A DNA stretch of 64,000 nt from Labrys okinawensis (GCF_002982075.1 NZ_PUEJ01000001.1:496001-560000); one strand, 5' to 3'. Positions 1 to 8,625 are shown, counted from the stretch's first letter. Program-made: numbers and translations. Notes: generated by a model not told the origin, from the sequence alone.

Positions 1-896
1 ATCGGGTCACGGTCCTGCGTGGCGGCAGGCACATCGCCACCGCCAGCCTTGCCGATGTGGCCGACGAAGACCTGATCGGCATGATCGCCGGCAGGGAACT
101 GGGCCGCTCCTTCCCACCCAAGCCGCCGGTGCCTTCGCTGACCGGTGATCCCGTGCTGTCGGTAAATGGCCTCGGCACGCATAAGAGGCTCGAACGTGTC
201 GGCTTCGATCTGCGCGCGGGCGAGATTCTCGGCGTCGCCGGCCTCCAGGGCATGGGTCAGCTCGAACTTTTCTCCGCCCTGTTCGGCATGGAGGAATATC
301 GCGGCGAGATCCGCATCGATGGGCAGCCGGTGACGCTGACCTCCCCGCGCGATGCCATCGAGGCGCGTATCGGCATCAGCCTGGTCCCCGAGGACCGCAA
401 GACCGAGGCGCTCTTCCTCAAGCTCGATGGGCAGCGCAACGTCTCCCTGCCGGTGGTCGAGCGCTATACCAGGTTCGGCCTGATCGATGAAGACAGCGAG
501 GAGAGGGATGTCGCCCGGGTCTTCGGCCGGCTCAACGTGCAGATGCGCGCTTTGTGGACCAGCGTGAAATCCTTCTCCGGCGGCAACCAGCAAAAGATCG
601 CCATCGCCAAATGGCTGTTCGCGCAAAGCCGCGTGCTGCTGCTATTCGATCCGACCCGCGGCATCGATGTCGGCACCAAGCACGAGATCTATGCACTGAT
701 CCAGCAATATGCCGCCGCCGGCGGCGCCGTCCTGTTCCATTCCACCGAGATCGCGGAACTCGACCATCTCGCCCATCGCGTCCTCGTGCTCTATCGTGGC
801 AGGGTTGCGGCCGATCTCTCCGGTCCCGCGATCTGCGAGGATGCCATTCTGCGCGCCACGCTGGGCAGCGCTTCCACCATCCAGGAGGCATCATGA
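1..896 (+). CDS. Sugar ABC transporter ATP-binding protein (5' end outside window)
   Basis: This is the C-terminal part of an RbsA/XylG/MglA-type double-ATPase that powers sugar import at the inner membrane. The frame is open from base 3, so the start lies before the window; a GTG at 57 is internal. The second nucleotide-binding domain is visible. It has a degenerate Walker A region (GVAGLQGMGQ), the signature SGGNQQK near 577-597, and a Walker B/D-loop reading LLLFDPTRGIDVG where the family usually has LILDEPTRGVDVG. The Walker B aspartate and catalytic glutamate are thus F and D. This second site is often degenerate in the family and ATP hydrolysis is then carried by the first domain. The stop overlaps the permease start (ATGA), showing translational coupling. 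The sugar is unknown because the binding protein is not in view. Confidence 0.93.
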   Translation, partial: RVTVLRGGRHIATASLADVADEDLIGMIAGRELGRSFPPKPPVPSLTGDPVLSVNGLGTHKRLERVGFDLRAGEILGVAGLQGMGQLELFSALFGMEEYRGEIRIDGQPVTLTSPRDAIEARIGISLVPEDRKTEALFLKLDGQRNVSLPVVERYTRFGLIDEDSEERDVARVFGRLNVQMRALWTSVKSFSGGNQQKIAIAKWLFAQSRVLLLFDPTRGIDVGTKHEIYALIQQYAAAGGAVLFHSTEIAELDHLAHRVLVLYRGRVAADLSGPAICEDAILRATLGSASTIQEAS

Positions 897-2953
897 GCGC
901 GGCCCATGCCGATATGTCCCTCAAGCCGTCGCCGCTCAAGCGCGTAGGCCTGCGCTGGTCTCGCCACCGGGGCACGCTGATCGCCGTTGCGGCCTTCCTG
1001 GTCTGTCTCGGCCTGATCCGCCTCGTCAGCGGATCCCTCAATTATTACGACATCTCGACCATCGCCACCGGCGGGGCCACGCTGGCGACCGCCGCGATCG
1101 GCCAGACCATCGTGGTCCTGTCGGGCGGGTTCGACCTGTCGGCCGCTGCCGTGATTTCGCTGGTCAACGTCACGCTGGCAAGCCACATGCAGGACGATCC
1201 TTCCAGCATCCTCCTGTGGTCTTGCGCCGGCATCGCCATCGGGGCTGCGGCAGGCGCCTTCAACGGCTTTTTCATCGCCTTTCTGCGCCTTCAGCCGATC
1301 GTCGTGACGCTCGCGACCATGTTCATCCTGCAGGGCGTGACGCTGCTGGTCATGGACAAGCCGGGTGGGCAGCTTCCCGCCGGGTTCAGCGCCTTCTTCA
1401 CCGCCGACGCGATCCCCGAATGGCTGCCTGGCCCGGTTCTCATGCTCGTCCTCCTGGTGCTGGGCTGGCTCCTCCTCAAGAACACGGTCTTCGGCAAGGC
1501 GATCTATGCCGTCGGCTCCGACCGGGATGCGGCACGCGCCGCCGGCCTCAATACCCGCCTATGCGAATTCTTCGTCTATGTCCTCGCCGGCGGGCTCTAC
1601 GGGCTGGCCGGCGTGTTCATCAGCGCGCAGACCGGCTCGGGTGATCCGCTGGTCGGCAATCCCATGCTGCTGCAGATGTTCGCGGCGGTGGTCGTCGGCG
1701 GCACGCTGCTCGGCGGCGGGCGCGGCGGGCCGGTCGGCACCATCTTCGGCGCCTATGTGCTGATGATGGTGGTCAATATCCTGCTCGTTCTCAACGTGCC
1801 GGCCTTCTATTCGTCCGTGGTCGAGGGCACTATCCTGATCCTGGCGGTGCTCGGCGCTTCGATCACCCGCACGTCGGTGCTCGCCTCGACCCTGCGCCTG
1901 AGCGGCCGGCGCCTGGCAGCCTGGCGCCAGGGGCGTCTGCCCCGCCAGCTGTCCCTTCCGGAAACGCGGTTGCGGCTGCCGGCCGATCAGCCTCAATTGG
2001 CACGGCCGGGTTTCTGGACCCGCCGCCAGGAAGATTTGCGCACCGTCCTGCCGGCCTTCGCCTGCTTTGCGATCGTTCTCGTCGTCAGCCAGTTCGTACT
2101 CGGCAGCACGCTGGCCTCTTGGGGCTACTACAATTCCCTGATCGTGCTGGCGAGTTTCCTGGCCATTCTCGCGCTGGGGCAGGGGAGCGTGATCCTCACC
2201 GGCGGGCTCGATCTCTCCCTGCCTTGGACGATCGCCTTTTGCGGCATCGTCAGCGCCGGCCTGATGAAGGGATCGGACAGTGCCATGCTCTATGCCCTGC
2301 CGCTCGCTTTGGCGATCGGCACGTTTATCGGCCTTTTGAACGGTCTCGGTATCGTTGCCCTCGGCCTGTCGCCGATCGTGATGACCTTGGCGATGAACGG
2401 CATTCTGCAGGGCTTCGCGCTCGTCTATTCCGGCGGGACGCCCGACGGTTTTTCGGCCCCGGGGCTGCGCTGGATCATGACCGGCCAGGTGATGGGCGTG
2501 ACGCCGATCGTGCCCCTCGTCATCCTGTTCGTGCTCTTTGCTGCCATCCTGCTTGGCCGGACGGCCTTCGGCCGGCGTGTCTACGCCATCGGCAACAGCG
2601 TGCGTGCCGCCGAGCTTTCGGGCGTTCCCGTCGGGGCGACCCTCGTCAAGGTCTATATGCTGTCGGGCTTCTGCGCGGCGCTCGTAGGCTGCCTCCTCGC
2701 CGGCTTCTCCGGTCAGGCGAGCCTGGGCATGGGCGATGACTATCTCCTGCCCTCCATCGCGGTTGCCGTAGTGGGCGGAACGCTGATCACCGGCGGGCGG
2801 GGGCGCTATATCGGCATGATCGGCGGCGTGCTGTTGCTGACGGCCCTGCAGACCCTGCTGGCCGGCACCACGCTACCCTATGCGACCCGCGCCATTCTCT
2901 ATGGGGTAGTGGTGCTCTGCGCCGTCATCACATTGCGCGAGAAAAGTTCCTGA
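893..2953 (+). CDS. Sugar ABC transporter permease, two fused RbsC-type domains
   Basis: This 686-residue inner-membrane permease is about twice the usual 320-340 residues of the BPD_transp_2 (RbsC/XylH) family. The family's hallmark segment occurs twice: GGFDLS at residues 78-83 and GGLDLS at about 437-442. Each copy is followed by a full set of hydrophobic helices and a later glycine-rich loop (VVVGGTLLGGGRGG and VAVVGGTLITGGRGR). A hydrophilic arginine- and proline-rich linker joins the halves at about residues 335-380. The single chain therefore probably replaces the usual permease dimer. The ATG at 893 overlaps the ATPase stop; the frame is open upstream to 554, but that stretch is antiparallel or shifted reading of the ATPase gene and was rejected. 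Confidence 0.93.
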   Translation: MSAAHADMSLKPSPLKRVGLRWSRHRGTLIAVAAFLVCLGLIRLVSGSLNYYDISTIATGGATLATAAIGQTIVVLSGGFDLSAAAVISLVNVTLASHMQDDPSSILLWSCAGIAIGAAAGAFNGFFIAFLRLQPIVVTLATMFILQGVTLLVMDKPGGQLPAGFSAFFTADAIPEWLPGPVLMLVLLVLGWLLLKNTVFGKAIYAVGSDRDAARAAGLNTRLCEFFVYVLAGGLYGLAGVFISAQTGSGDPLVGNPMLLQMFAAVVVGGTLLGGGRGGPVGTIFGAYVLMMVVNILLVLNVPAFYSSVVEGTILILAVLGASITRTSVLASTLRLSGRRLAAWRQGRLPRQLSLPETRLRLPADQPQLARPGFWTRRQEDLRTVLPAFACFAIVLVVSQFVLGSTLASWGYYNSLIVLASFLAILALGQGSVILTGGLDLSLPWTIAFCGIVSAGLMKGSDSAMLYALPLALAIGTFIGLLNGLGIVALGLSPIVMTLAMNGILQGFALVYSGGTPDGFSAPGLRWIMTGQVMGVTPIVPLVILFVLFAAILLGRTAFGRRVYAIGNSVRAAELSGVPVGATLVKVYMLSGFCAALVGCLLAGFSGQASLGMGDDYLLPSIAVAVVGGTLITGGRGRYIGMIGGVLLLTALQTLLAGTTLPYATRAILYGVVVLCAVITLREKSS

Positions 2954-2978
2954 ACATATTGCTTTATAAGGAAATACC

Positions 2979-3758
2979 ATGGCTGGAATTGCCCTCAAGC
3001 CCGGGCTTCGGGTTCTCATCACCGCCGGAGCTTCCGGCATCGGCCGCGCCATCGCCGACCTGCTGATCGACAATGGCGCCAGGGTGCATGTGTGCGATGT
3101 CGCCGAGCAGCACCTGGCCGATTTCAGCGCTGCTTATCCCGGACATGGCGCGAGCCTGTGCGACGTGTCGGACGAAGAGGCGGTGGCCAGGCTGTTCGAG
3201 GAGGTGAAGGCCGGGCTCGGCGGCCTCGATGCTCTGATCAACAATGCCGGCATTGCCGGACCGACCGGCGGGGTCGAGGAGATCGCGCCCGCCGATTGGC
3301 GCCGCACCATCGATGTCTGCCTCACCGGCCAGTTCCTGTGCACGCATCATGGCGTGCCGCTGCTCAAGCAGGCCGGCGACGGTGCCATCATCAACCTGTC
3401 CTCGGCGGCTGGGCGCTACGGCTATGCCTATCGCACCCCCTATTCGGCCGCCAAATGGGGGGTGATCGGCTTCACCCAGAGCCTGGCCAAGGAACTCGGC
3501 CCCTCGGGCATCCGCGTCAATGCCATCCTGCCCGGCATCATCCGGGGCCCGCGCATGGAGGCAGTGATCCGTGATCGCGCCGCGCAGGTGGGCGTGCCCT
3601 ATCAGGCGATGGAAAAGCAGTATCTCGATCGCATCTCGCTACGCCGCATGACGGGCCCTGAGGATGTGGCGGCGATGGTCCTCTTCCTGCTGTCGCCCGC
3701 CGGGATCAACATCTCCGGCCAGTCCCTGGGCGTCGACGGCAACGTCGAATCCCTGTGA
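2979..3758 (+). CDS. SDR family NAD(P)-dependent oxidoreductase
   Basis: A 259-residue classical short-chain dehydrogenase/reductase. The cofactor loop TAGASGIG lies at residues 15-22, an NNAG motif follows, and the catalytic Tyr-x-x-x-Lys is Y155/K159 (YSAAK) preceded by NLSSAAG. An AAGGA-like ribosome site precedes the ATG. It lies 25 bp after the sugar permease and its stop overlaps the region just before the next dehydrogenase. By context it probably oxidises the imported sugar or a derived sugar acid. The exact substrate cannot be read from sequence. Confidence 0.9.
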   Translation: MAGIALKPGLRVLITAGASGIGRAIADLLIDNGARVHVCDVAEQHLADFSAAYPGHGASLCDVSDEEAVARLFEEVKAGLGGLDALINNAGIAGPTGGVEEIAPADWRRTIDVCLTGQFLCTHHGVPLLKQAGDGAIINLSSAAGRYGYAYRTPYSAAKWGVIGFTQSLAKELGPSGIRVNAILPGIIRGPRMEAVIRDRAAQVGVPYQAMEKQYLDRISLRRMTGPEDVAAMVLFLLSPAGINISGQSLGVDGNVESL

Positions 3759-3787
3759 GCGAACACCCTCTCGGACGGGAGCACCCC

Positions 3788-4732
3788 ATGAAGACAGCCA
3801 TCATCGGATCCGGTTTCATCGGCCGTGCCTGGGCCATCACCTTCGCCAGGGCCGGCCACGAGGTCAGGCTCTGGGACAAGAACGCCGATGCCTTGCCCAA
3901 GGCCTTGGCCTTCATCGACGAGATGCTGCCGGATCTTGCTGACAACGATCTGTTGGGCGGATTCGCACCAGCCGAGGTCAGGGCGCGCATCCATCTCGAG
4001 GCCGATCTCGCCGCGGCGCTCGATGACGTCGATCATGTCCAGGAGAATGCGCCCGAGCAGGTCGAGCTGAAACGCGCTTTGTTCGCCGATCTCGACAGGC
4101 TGGCGCCGGCCAAGGCGGTGCTGGCGAGCTCGACCTCGGCGATCCTGCCCTCCGCCTTCATGGAGCATCTTCCCGGGCGCCAGCGCGGGCTGGTCTGCCA
4201 CCCCATCAATCCGCCCTATCTGGTGCCGGCGGTGGAGGTCTGTCCCTCGCCCTGGACCTCGCAGGAAGCCATGGGCAAGGCGGCGGATTTCATGCGCAGC
4301 TGCGGCCAGTCACCTTTGGTGATGAAGCGCGAGATCGACGGCTTCATCATGAACCGCCTGCAGGGCGCCCTGCTCGAAGAGGCGTTCCGCCTGGTGGCCG
4401 ACGATATCGCCAGCGTCGAGGACATCGATGTCGGCTTGCGCGACGGGTTGGCCTTGCGCTGGTCCTTCATGGGGCCGTTCGAGACGATCGACCTCAACGC
4501 GCCCGGTGGCGTGCGCGACTATGCCGAGCGCTATCAGGGCATCTACGCCAACATCTTCCCCTCGGTGCAGCACCGCGTCGACTGGGCCGGCCCCGTGATG
4601 GAGCGGGTGGAAGCCGAGCGCAGCGCCCTTCTGCCGCGCGACAAGCTCGGTGAGCGCCAGATGTGGCGCGACCGCCGGCTGATGGCCTTGCTCGCTCACA
4701 AGCGCAAGGCCGCCAAGGACATCGGAAAGTGA
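3788..4732 (+). CDS. 3-hydroxyacyl-CoA dehydrogenase family protein (L-gulonate 3-dehydrogenase/carnitine dehydrogenase-like)
   Basis: A 314-residue NAD-dependent dehydrogenase with the Rossmann loop GSGFIG at residues 7-12 and the two-domain layout of the 3HCDH family. Its length fits the small, stand-alone members such as lambda-crystallin/L-gulonate 3-dehydrogenase and L-carnitine dehydrogenase, which oxidise a beta-hydroxy acid to a beta-keto acid without CoA. I chose ATG 3788 over the overlapping GTG 3755 because the Rossmann fold begins directly after it and a CGGGAG ribosome site precedes it. The next gene is a beta-keto acid cleavage enzyme, which supports a beta-keto acid product. 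Assignment to one named substrate is not possible. Confidence 0.85.
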   Translation: MKTAIIGSGFIGRAWAITFARAGHEVRLWDKNADALPKALAFIDEMLPDLADNDLLGGFAPAEVRARIHLEADLAAALDDVDHVQENAPEQVELKRALFADLDRLAPAKAVLASSTSAILPSAFMEHLPGRQRGLVCHPINPPYLVPAVEVCPSPWTSQEAMGKAADFMRSCGQSPLVMKREIDGFIMNRLQGALLEEAFRLVADDIASVEDIDVGLRDGLALRWSFMGPFETIDLNAPGGVRDYAERYQGIYANIFPSVQHRVDWAGPVMERVEAERSALLPRDKLGERQMWRDRRLMALLAHKRKAAKDIGK

Positions 4733-4741
4733 GAAGACATC

Positions 4742-5668
4742 ATGGCCCGCAATAAAGTCATCATCACCTGCGCCGTAACCGGCGCCATCCACACGCCCTC
4801 GATGTCGCCGCATCTGCCGGTGACGCCGGAAGAGATCGCCGATGCGGCCGTCGGCGCCGCCGAAGCCGGCGCGGCGATCGTGCACCTGCATGCCCGCAAT
4901 CCGCTGACCGGCGAGCCGGACCAGACGCCGGAGGCCTTCGCCAGGTTCCTGCCCCAGATCAAGCAGCGTTCGAACTGCGTCATCAACCTGACCACCGGCG
5001 GCGCCCCGACCATGAGCATCGAGGAGCGTGTGCGGCCGGCGGCGACCTTCGCGCCGGAAGTCGCCTCGCTCAATCTCGGCTCCATGAATTTCGGCCTGTT
5101 CGGCATGCTCGATCGCTTCACCGATCTCAAGCACGAATGGGAACGCACCTATCTGGCCAATAAGGACATCATTTTCCGCAATACTTTCGGACAGATCGAG
5201 CACATCCTCACGACCTGCGCCGGCAATGACACGCGCTTCGAGTTCGAGTGCTACGACACGGCCCATCTCTACAATCTCAAATATTTCTTCGATCGCGGCC
5301 TGGTGAAGGCTCCGCTGTTCATCCAGACCGTGTTCGGCCTGCAGGGGGGCATAGGCGGCCATCCCGACGACGTCCTGCATATGAAGCGCACGGCCGACCG
5401 CCTGTTCGGCGACCAGTATCGCTGGTCCGTCCTCGGGGCCGGGCGCAACCAGTTCAACATTGCGGCGATGGCGGCGGCGATGGGCGGCAATGTCCGCGTC
5501 GGGCTGGAGGATTCGCTCTGGAACGGCCCCGGCGTGCTCGCTCGTTCCAACGCGGAGCAGGTCGCAAGGGTCCGCCAGATCATCGAGGGGCTCGGCCTCG
5601 CTGTGGCCACACCGGACGAGGCCCGCGAAATGCTGGGCCTGAAAGGCGGCCATGCCGTGAATTTTTGA
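4742..5668 (+). CDS. 3-keto-5-aminohexanoate cleavage-type enzyme (BKACE, DUF849)
   Basis: A 308-residue member of the DUF849/BKACE family. These zinc enzymes cleave a beta-keto acid with acetyl-CoA to give acetoacetate and a new CoA ester. The N-terminal strand KVIITCAVTGA, the metal-binding H48-x-H50 of VHLHARNP, and the glutamate in VGLED (E256) are the expected zinc ligands on a TIM barrel. The gene starts 9 bp after the hydroxyacid dehydrogenase stop. Together these two genes suggest oxidation to a 3-keto acid followed by thiolytic-type cleavage. Known BKACE substrates include dehydrocarnitine and 3-keto-5-aminohexanoate; the sugar transporter here argues for a polyhydroxy acid, which is inference. 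Confidence 0.9.
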   Translation: MARNKVIITCAVTGAIHTPSMSPHLPVTPEEIADAAVGAAEAGAAIVHLHARNPLTGEPDQTPEAFARFLPQIKQRSNCVINLTTGGAPTMSIEERVRPAATFAPEVASLNLGSMNFGLFGMLDRFTDLKHEWERTYLANKDIIFRNTFGQIEHILTTCAGNDTRFEFECYDTAHLYNLKYFFDRGLVKAPLFIQTVFGLQGGIGGHPDDVLHMKRTADRLFGDQYRWSVLGAGRNQFNIAAMAAAMGGNVRVGLEDSLWNGPGVLARSNAEQVARVRQIIEGLGLAVATPDEAREMLGLKGGHAVNF

Positions 5669-5732
5669 GCCCTCGCTCAGGGCGGCAGCCGCGAGGCTGA
5701 AAACAAGAACGGTTGAAGGAGAGGGAACGAGC

Positions 5733-6611
5733 ATGCGCATCGAAGTCTTGCTGGATGTGAAGACCACCTTGGGGGAGGGGCCGCTCTGGGATGTCGACCA
5801 GCAGCGCCTCTACTGGATCGACAGTTTCGACGGGCGCGTCTTCCGCGCCACCGCGGACGGCCGGGAGCTTCGGGCTTGGGACGTGCCGCAGAAGATCGGC
5901 TCCATGGCGTTGCGCAAGGACGGCTCGGGCGCCGTCGTCTCGCTGGCGCGCGGCTTCCACCTCCTCGACTTCAAGACGGGGAACGTCGAACTCATCCACG
6001 ATCCCGAACCGGACCTACCCAACAACCGCATCAATGACGGCAAGGTCGACAAGCGCGGCCGCTTCGTCGCCGGCTCTATGGACACGATGGAGGAGGGGCC
6101 GAACGGGGCGCTCTACAGCCTGTCGACCGATTTCAAGGTGACAAAGCTTGATTCCGGCATCATCTGCTCGAACGGGCCATGCTGGAGCCCTGATGGTAAC
6201 ATCTTCTATTTCACCGACACCTGGTCCGGCGAAATCTCGGCCTATGACTATGACCAGGATACGGGCAGCGTGTCGAACAAGCGGACCTTCGCCAAGGTCG
6301 ACGGCTCGGGGGGCGGTGCGGCCGACGGCTCGACGGTGGACGCCGAGGGCTGCCTGTGGAATGCCCTGGTCTATAACGGCAAACTTGTGCGCTACCGCCC
6401 CGACGGCTCCGTCGACCGGGTGATCGAGATGCCCGTCAAAAAGGTGACCAGCGTGATGTTCGGCGGGCCCGATCTCGATGTGCTCTATGTGACTTCGATG
6501 GCGAAACCCCCGCTGCCACGCTTCCCCGGTGATGGCGTGCTGCGAGGAAGCCTCTTCGCAATCCATGATCTCGGCATCCGGGGCGTTCCGGAGCCTCGTT
6601 TCGGCGGATGA
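5733..6611 (+). CDS. SMP-30/gluconolactonase/LRE family protein
   Basis: A 292-residue six-bladed beta-propeller lactonase. The divalent-metal ligands of the family are all present: E15 in GEGPLWD, N101 in NRINDGK, N147 in SNGPCWSPDG and D198 in DGSTVDAEG. It should hydrolyse a sugar lactone to the open acid in the cytoplasm. The start ATG follows GAAGGAGAGGG, a strong ribosome site. It is the last gene of the sugar operon, 64 bp after the BKACE gene. The SDR could supply its lactone and the 3HCDH-type dehydrogenase could take its acid. Confidence 0.92.
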   Translation: MRIEVLLDVKTTLGEGPLWDVDQQRLYWIDSFDGRVFRATADGRELRAWDVPQKIGSMALRKDGSGAVVSLARGFHLLDFKTGNVELIHDPEPDLPNNRINDGKVDKRGRFVAGSMDTMEEGPNGALYSLSTDFKVTKLDSGIICSNGPCWSPDGNIFYFTDTWSGEISAYDYDQDTGSVSNKRTFAKVDGSGGGAADGSTVDAEGCLWNALVYNGKLVRYRPDGSVDRVIEMPVKKVTSVMFGGPDLDVLYVTSMAKPPLPRFPGDGVLRGSLFAIHDLGIRGVPEPRFGG

Positions 6612-7053
6612 GAAAGCTAAAGAAACGGCAAGGCACCAGAGTACTTCCTGAAATTTCCATCGCAGGAATTGCCGGAGCCCCCGCCGCCGGCTGAAGTTAA
6701 GGATGAGAATGATCTCGTGCCGCCAAGTGGCCGAATGGGTCGCCCACCCTGCCGCGCCGGCCACTCATTGCGCGGGAGCTGTGGTCCGTTCGGCGTTCAG
6801 GTGAGAAAATGCCCCCTTCTTGATATTTTGCAAAAAATATTTCATATCAATAAGTTATTTAATATTCTTAGATCAATAATTTATCGATCTAAGCTGCTTT
6901 GTCAGGAAGAGCTCGCGATCCGCTCACCCTTCGTGCCGTAAGCGGGCCCCCTGTCTCTTCCGGCCGCAAATCGCCGCAGCCGGAAGAGTCTGTTGCATGG
7001 ACGGGTGCGCGGATAGTTCGCGTGAAAACGCGAACTATCCGCTGATCAGGGTC
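6612..7053 (+). other. Intergenic region between convergent genes with AT-rich palindromic island
   Basis: No convincing gene. About 6816-6895 is strongly AT-rich against GC-rich surroundings and holds an inverted repeat CTTAGATC (6867-6874)/GATCTAAG (6886-6893). A second hairpin has 10-bp arms CTCTTCCGGC (6955-6964)/GCCGGAAGAG (6979-6988). The stretch ends in the strong hairpin listed separately at 7009-7042. Confidence 0.6.
7009..7042 (-). terminator. Perfect 14-bp hairpin, probable transcription end of the DUF1236 gene
   Basis: Arms GCGGATAGTTCGCG (7009-7022) and CGCGAACTATCCGC (7029-7042) are perfectly complementary around a 6-nt loop. It lies 11 bp beyond the stop codon of the minus-strand gene. 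There is no clear U-run after it, so an intrinsic terminator is likely but not certain. Confidence 0.55.
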
Positions 7054-7473
7054 CTATTCCACGATCTGGACGATCCGCCGGGTACCGGGATCGACCAGCA
7101 CCACCTCGTCATTGACGACCGTATATTTGTAGCGGACTTCTCCGTAGGCCGCTGGTACGTCGTAATATTCGACACCTTCCTCGGGCAGGACGACGCCTAC
7201 ATTGAGGGGCTCCTCATAACGGTAGGAAGGAATATGCCGCTCGATCACATATTTACGGAAGCGGGGGCGCTGCTCGATCCCAAGCAATCCGTTGATACCG
7301 CCTGTCACCGCGCCGACCGTGCCGCCGACGATACCGCCGACCGGGCCAGCTTTCTCATTGCCGCTTTCCGCCCCTTCCTGGGCTCCACCCATCACGCCTT
7401 GCGCGTGGGCAGCGGCCGGCAGCCACAGCGCCACCAAAGATATGCCAACCAAGTTCATTACCCTGCTTTTCAT
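7054..7473 (-). CDS. DUF1236 domain-containing secreted protein
   Basis: A 139-residue exported protein. ATG 7473 was chosen because a GGAGAAAGG ribosome site precedes it and a signal peptide starts at once (MKSRVMNLVG..., cleavage likely after AHA at about residue 24). A glycine-zipper stretch (GGIVGGTVGAVTGG) follows. The rest is DUF1236-like with RKYVIERH and a final module ending VLVDPGTRRIVQIVE. DUF1236 proteins are common, uncharacterised cell-envelope proteins of Hyphomicrobiales. A GGAAC-N16-TGTT promoter-like element upstream suggests general stress control. Confidence 0.87.
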   Translation of the reverse strand: MKSRVMNLVGISLVALWLPAAAHAQGVMGGAQEGAESGNEKAGPVGGIVGGTVGAVTGGINGLLGIEQRPRFRKYVIERHIPSYRYEEPLNVGVVLPEEGVEYYDVPAAYGEVRYKYTVVNDEVVLVDPGTRRIVQIVE

Positions 7474-7523
7474 GGCCTTTCTCCGTGGTTGTCGAGTGTA
7501 CCCACTCCAGATATGAGCGATAC

Positions 7524-7548
7524 AACAACCCATGGATGCAATTGTTCC
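7524..7548 (-). promoter_or_regulatory. Candidate EcfG-type general stress promoter
   Basis: On the minus strand GGAAC (7548-7544) is followed after 16 bp by TGTT (7527-7524), close to the alphaproteobacterial EcfG consensus GGAAC-N16/17-CGTT. It lies about 50 bp before the DUF1236 start. The first base of the -10 element deviates. Confidence 0.45.
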
Positions 7549-7866
7549 ACGGTAGTTTGCTGAAAATAGGAATTACGGCAATTGCCTTCAAATTATCCCT
7601 GAGTTCGCATTAAGGACACATTTGTGATCAATCTGTGATGCTTCCGATATGCCGATAATTTGTGAATATACTGAGATATATAGGTAGATAATTCTTATTC
7701 TGACATCGGCGGGCCGTGTCCCAATTGCCGTTCGGATTCGCTATGGCGCAGACGACGGATCCCTCGTTTCGTATGTGCGAAATCGCACATTCTCCGCATA
7801 AAATTACCTCTATGGCTTCAGGAATTTTTAGAGACCGGCGATAAAGGCGGTCTGATATAAGGTAAT
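7549..7866 (+). other. AT-rich intergenic region upstream of the LuxR-type gene
   Basis: About 320 bp with no supportable gene; the short minus-strand ORF at 7628-7885 has no ribosome site or family features. The AT-rich stretch at 7600-7700 is presumably the promoter region of the following regulator. Confidence 0.5.
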
Positions 7867-8625
7867 ATGGTAATGGGCGCTGCAACTCTTCCCCACATCT
7901 ATCGTAGCGTCGACATCGATCGCTTTCCGAAGCCGCCGCGCAATGAGGCGCAGCGCCCGGAGGCTCTCGCCGTCACCGCCCGGGTCGCGACAATCCCGGT
8001 CGTCCTCATCAGCGCCGCCGCGCTGATCCGAGATTGCCTGGCACGCTGCCTCGCCGCCCCCGATTTGAACTACACCTTGCACGGCTATGCCTCGGTTGAC
8101 GAATGGCATCCGGCGGACCTTGCCGTTCCGATGACGATATTGCTGTGTGCAACCGGGGACAGGGCGACGGAACGGGCTATCTGCGACGACATCGCCAAAT
8201 TGAAAGCCAAGGCTCCCGCCAGCCGGATCATCGTACTCTCCGATGCCGAGGACGCCGTTCTGGTCCGCCGGGCTGTCGAACAGGGAGCTCAGGGCTTCGT
8301 CGGCATGACTTTCAATCTCGACATGGCTGCTGCCGCCATCCGCCTGGTTCAGGCGGGGGAGAGGTTCGTCCCCGTCACCAGCCTCCTGGCCGCACAGGCT
8401 GCTCCTATGCCGGCTTCCGACAAGGGGGCGCTCTGCCAGGCTCTCACCCAGAGGCAGATCGACGTCATCGATCGTTTGCGCCGCGGCGAGTCCAACAAGA
8501 TCATCGCCTACAAGCTCGATATGAGCGAGAGCACGGTGAAGATTCACATCCGCAACATCATGCGTAAGATCAAGGCGCGCAATCGTACGGAAGTGGCGAT
8601 CCTGACCAAGGACCTGTTCGACTGA
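7867..8625 (+). CDS. LuxR family DNA-binding regulator with degenerate receiver domain
   Basis: A 252-residue response-regulator-like protein. The C-terminal LuxR/FixJ helix-turn-helix is clear (LTQRQIDVIDRLRRGESNKI, then SESTVKIHIRNIMRKI). The N-terminal part (about 45-165) follows the receiver fold, but the acidic pair after strand 1 is replaced (VVLISAAALIR) and the phospho-acceptor position is TILLCATGD, with no aspartate at the expected place. It is thus a pseudo-receiver probably not controlled by phosphorylation. A paralogue lies at 44940-45731. The start is ATG 7867; ATG 7873 is equally possible. Confidence 0.85.
   Translation: MVMGAATLPHIYRSVDIDRFPKPPRNEAQRPEALAVTARVATIPVVLISAAALIRDCLARCLAAPDLNYTLHGYASVDEWHPADLAVPMTILLCATGDRATERAICDDIAKLKAKAPASRIIVLSDAEDAVLVRRAVEQGAQGFVGMTFNLDMAAAAIRLVQAGERFVPVTSLLAAQAAPMPASDKGALCQALTQRQIDVIDRLRRGESNKIIAYKLDMSESTVKIHIRNIMRKIKARNRTEVAILTKDLFD

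Noticed and set aside
4310-5767. 485-codon open frame on the minus strand
   Set aside because: It is antisense to the dehydrogenase and BKACE genes, which have clear catalytic motifs and ribosome sites.
7628-7885. 85-codon minus-strand ORF upstream of the LuxR gene
   Set aside because: AT-rich promoter-like sequence with no ribosome site or recognisable product.
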